This document shows, one piece after another, positions 46,166 through 46,236 of a stretch of 46,236 bases of DNA; the stretch's first letter is position 1, and every line of letters begins with the position of its first letter. This DNA is from a virus. The notes beneath the pieces are model-generated. The model was given only the letters and a program-made list of their open reading frames with translations, was not told where the DNA came from and made no database searches. Position numbers and translations under genes: made by a program. Where the stretch lies: positions 1-46,236 of IMG/VR virus record IMGVR_UViG_3300005253_000040, one strand, 5' to 3'.

Positions 46166-46236
46166 CTTGTCCTTGTATTGGTTGTGCTGATGGTCTTGAT
46201 GAAGTTTGTGCTGAATGTAGGTTTCTAAAAGATATA
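46116..46236. repeat. Direct terminal repeat, right copy
   Basis: Identical to bases 1-121. See the left copy; the two should be counted once in a circular map of about 46,115 bp. Confidence 0.97.
46162..46236 (+). CDS. 5' part of the 33-residue zinc protein (duplicate of 47)
   Basis: The first 25 codons of the gene complete at 47-148, repeated by the terminal redundancy and cut off by the window end. Confidence 0.6.
   Translation, partial: MTCPCIGCADGLDEVCAECRFLKDI

Noticed and set aside
1-46236. tRNA genes, CRISPR arrays, integrase and attachment sites
   Set aside because: No cloverleaf-like T-loop sequences, regular spacer repeats or integrase motifs were noticed by eye in either strand; a tRNA search tool was not available.
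1-46236. Auxiliary metabolic genes such as amoC
   Set aside because: No ammonia monooxygenase-like membrane protein was found; membrane proteins here are short and holin-like.

Overview
The window looks like a complete circular virus genome opened at an arbitrary point. Bases 1-121 and 46116-46236 are identical, so the unique length is about 46,115 bp and one gene runs across the join. The gene set is that of a tailed virus with an HK97-type capsid: portal, MuF-like protein, maturation protease, scaffold, major capsid protein, neck and tail proteins, tail hub, fibres and a terminase large subunit. The host is probably an archaeon of the Thaumarchaeota (Nitrososphaeria). The reasons are archaeal TATA boxes (TTAAATA-like) about 25 bases before start codons, giving leaderless messages; an RHH regulator with a C-terminal zinc site and small GYKxC...CxCC zinc ribbons of a kind I associate with thaumarchaea; an AbrB-like protein; and a PCNA-derived protein. 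Host assignment is inference. I saw no DNA polymerase, helicase, primase, integrase, tRNA or CRISPR array.

Layout, read around the circle. (1) 45631-1412, plus strand: small, mostly zinc-binding proteins. (2) 1438-5133, plus: portal, MuF-like protein, protease. (3) 7996-5154, minus: about twelve small genes rich in DNA-binding (RHH, winged-helix) and zinc-ribbon proteins. (4) 8006-25144, mainly plus: scaffold, decoration proteins, major capsid protein, neck and tail genes, tail hub, two fibres; three minus genes interrupt it (a secreted coiled-coil protein at 11035 and a holin-like pair at 22319-23044). (5) 27716-25158, minus: zinc proteins, a miniature PCNA-like protein, an HNH nuclease and a PD-(D/E)XK-like protein. 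(6) 27717-28008: AT-rich gap with inverted repeats, a candidate origin. (7) 28009-33699: DNA methyltransferase with an AbrB-like regulator on the minus strand, and an OB-fold ssDNA-binding protein, small genes, a matrixin-type metalloprotease and a two-helix membrane protein on the plus strand. (8) 35828-33689, minus: PAPS-reductase-like protein and small genes. (9) 35907-43237, plus: packaging genes. The terminase large subunit is split into separate ATPase and nuclease proteins with an HNH endonuclease gene between them, followed by a structured non-coding stretch and two beta-rich virion proteins. (10) 45561-43352, minus: eleven small, tightly overlapping genes.

Control appears shared. A near-palindrome, GTGCCC(A/T/C)ATGGGTAC, or a variant of it, sits beside TATA boxes in at least eight intergenic regions ahead of the small-gene operons, often between two divergent TATA boxes, and is not seen ahead of most structural genes. 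This suggests one regulator acting on many early promoters. The most unusual items are the 99-residue PCNA-like protein that joins the N-terminal part of the clamp to its C-terminal end, the split terminase, a 12-residue motif shared by the protease and the major capsid protein but written with different codons, and a protease-plus-membrane-protein pair that could be a lysis or entry system suited to a host with a protein S-layer.
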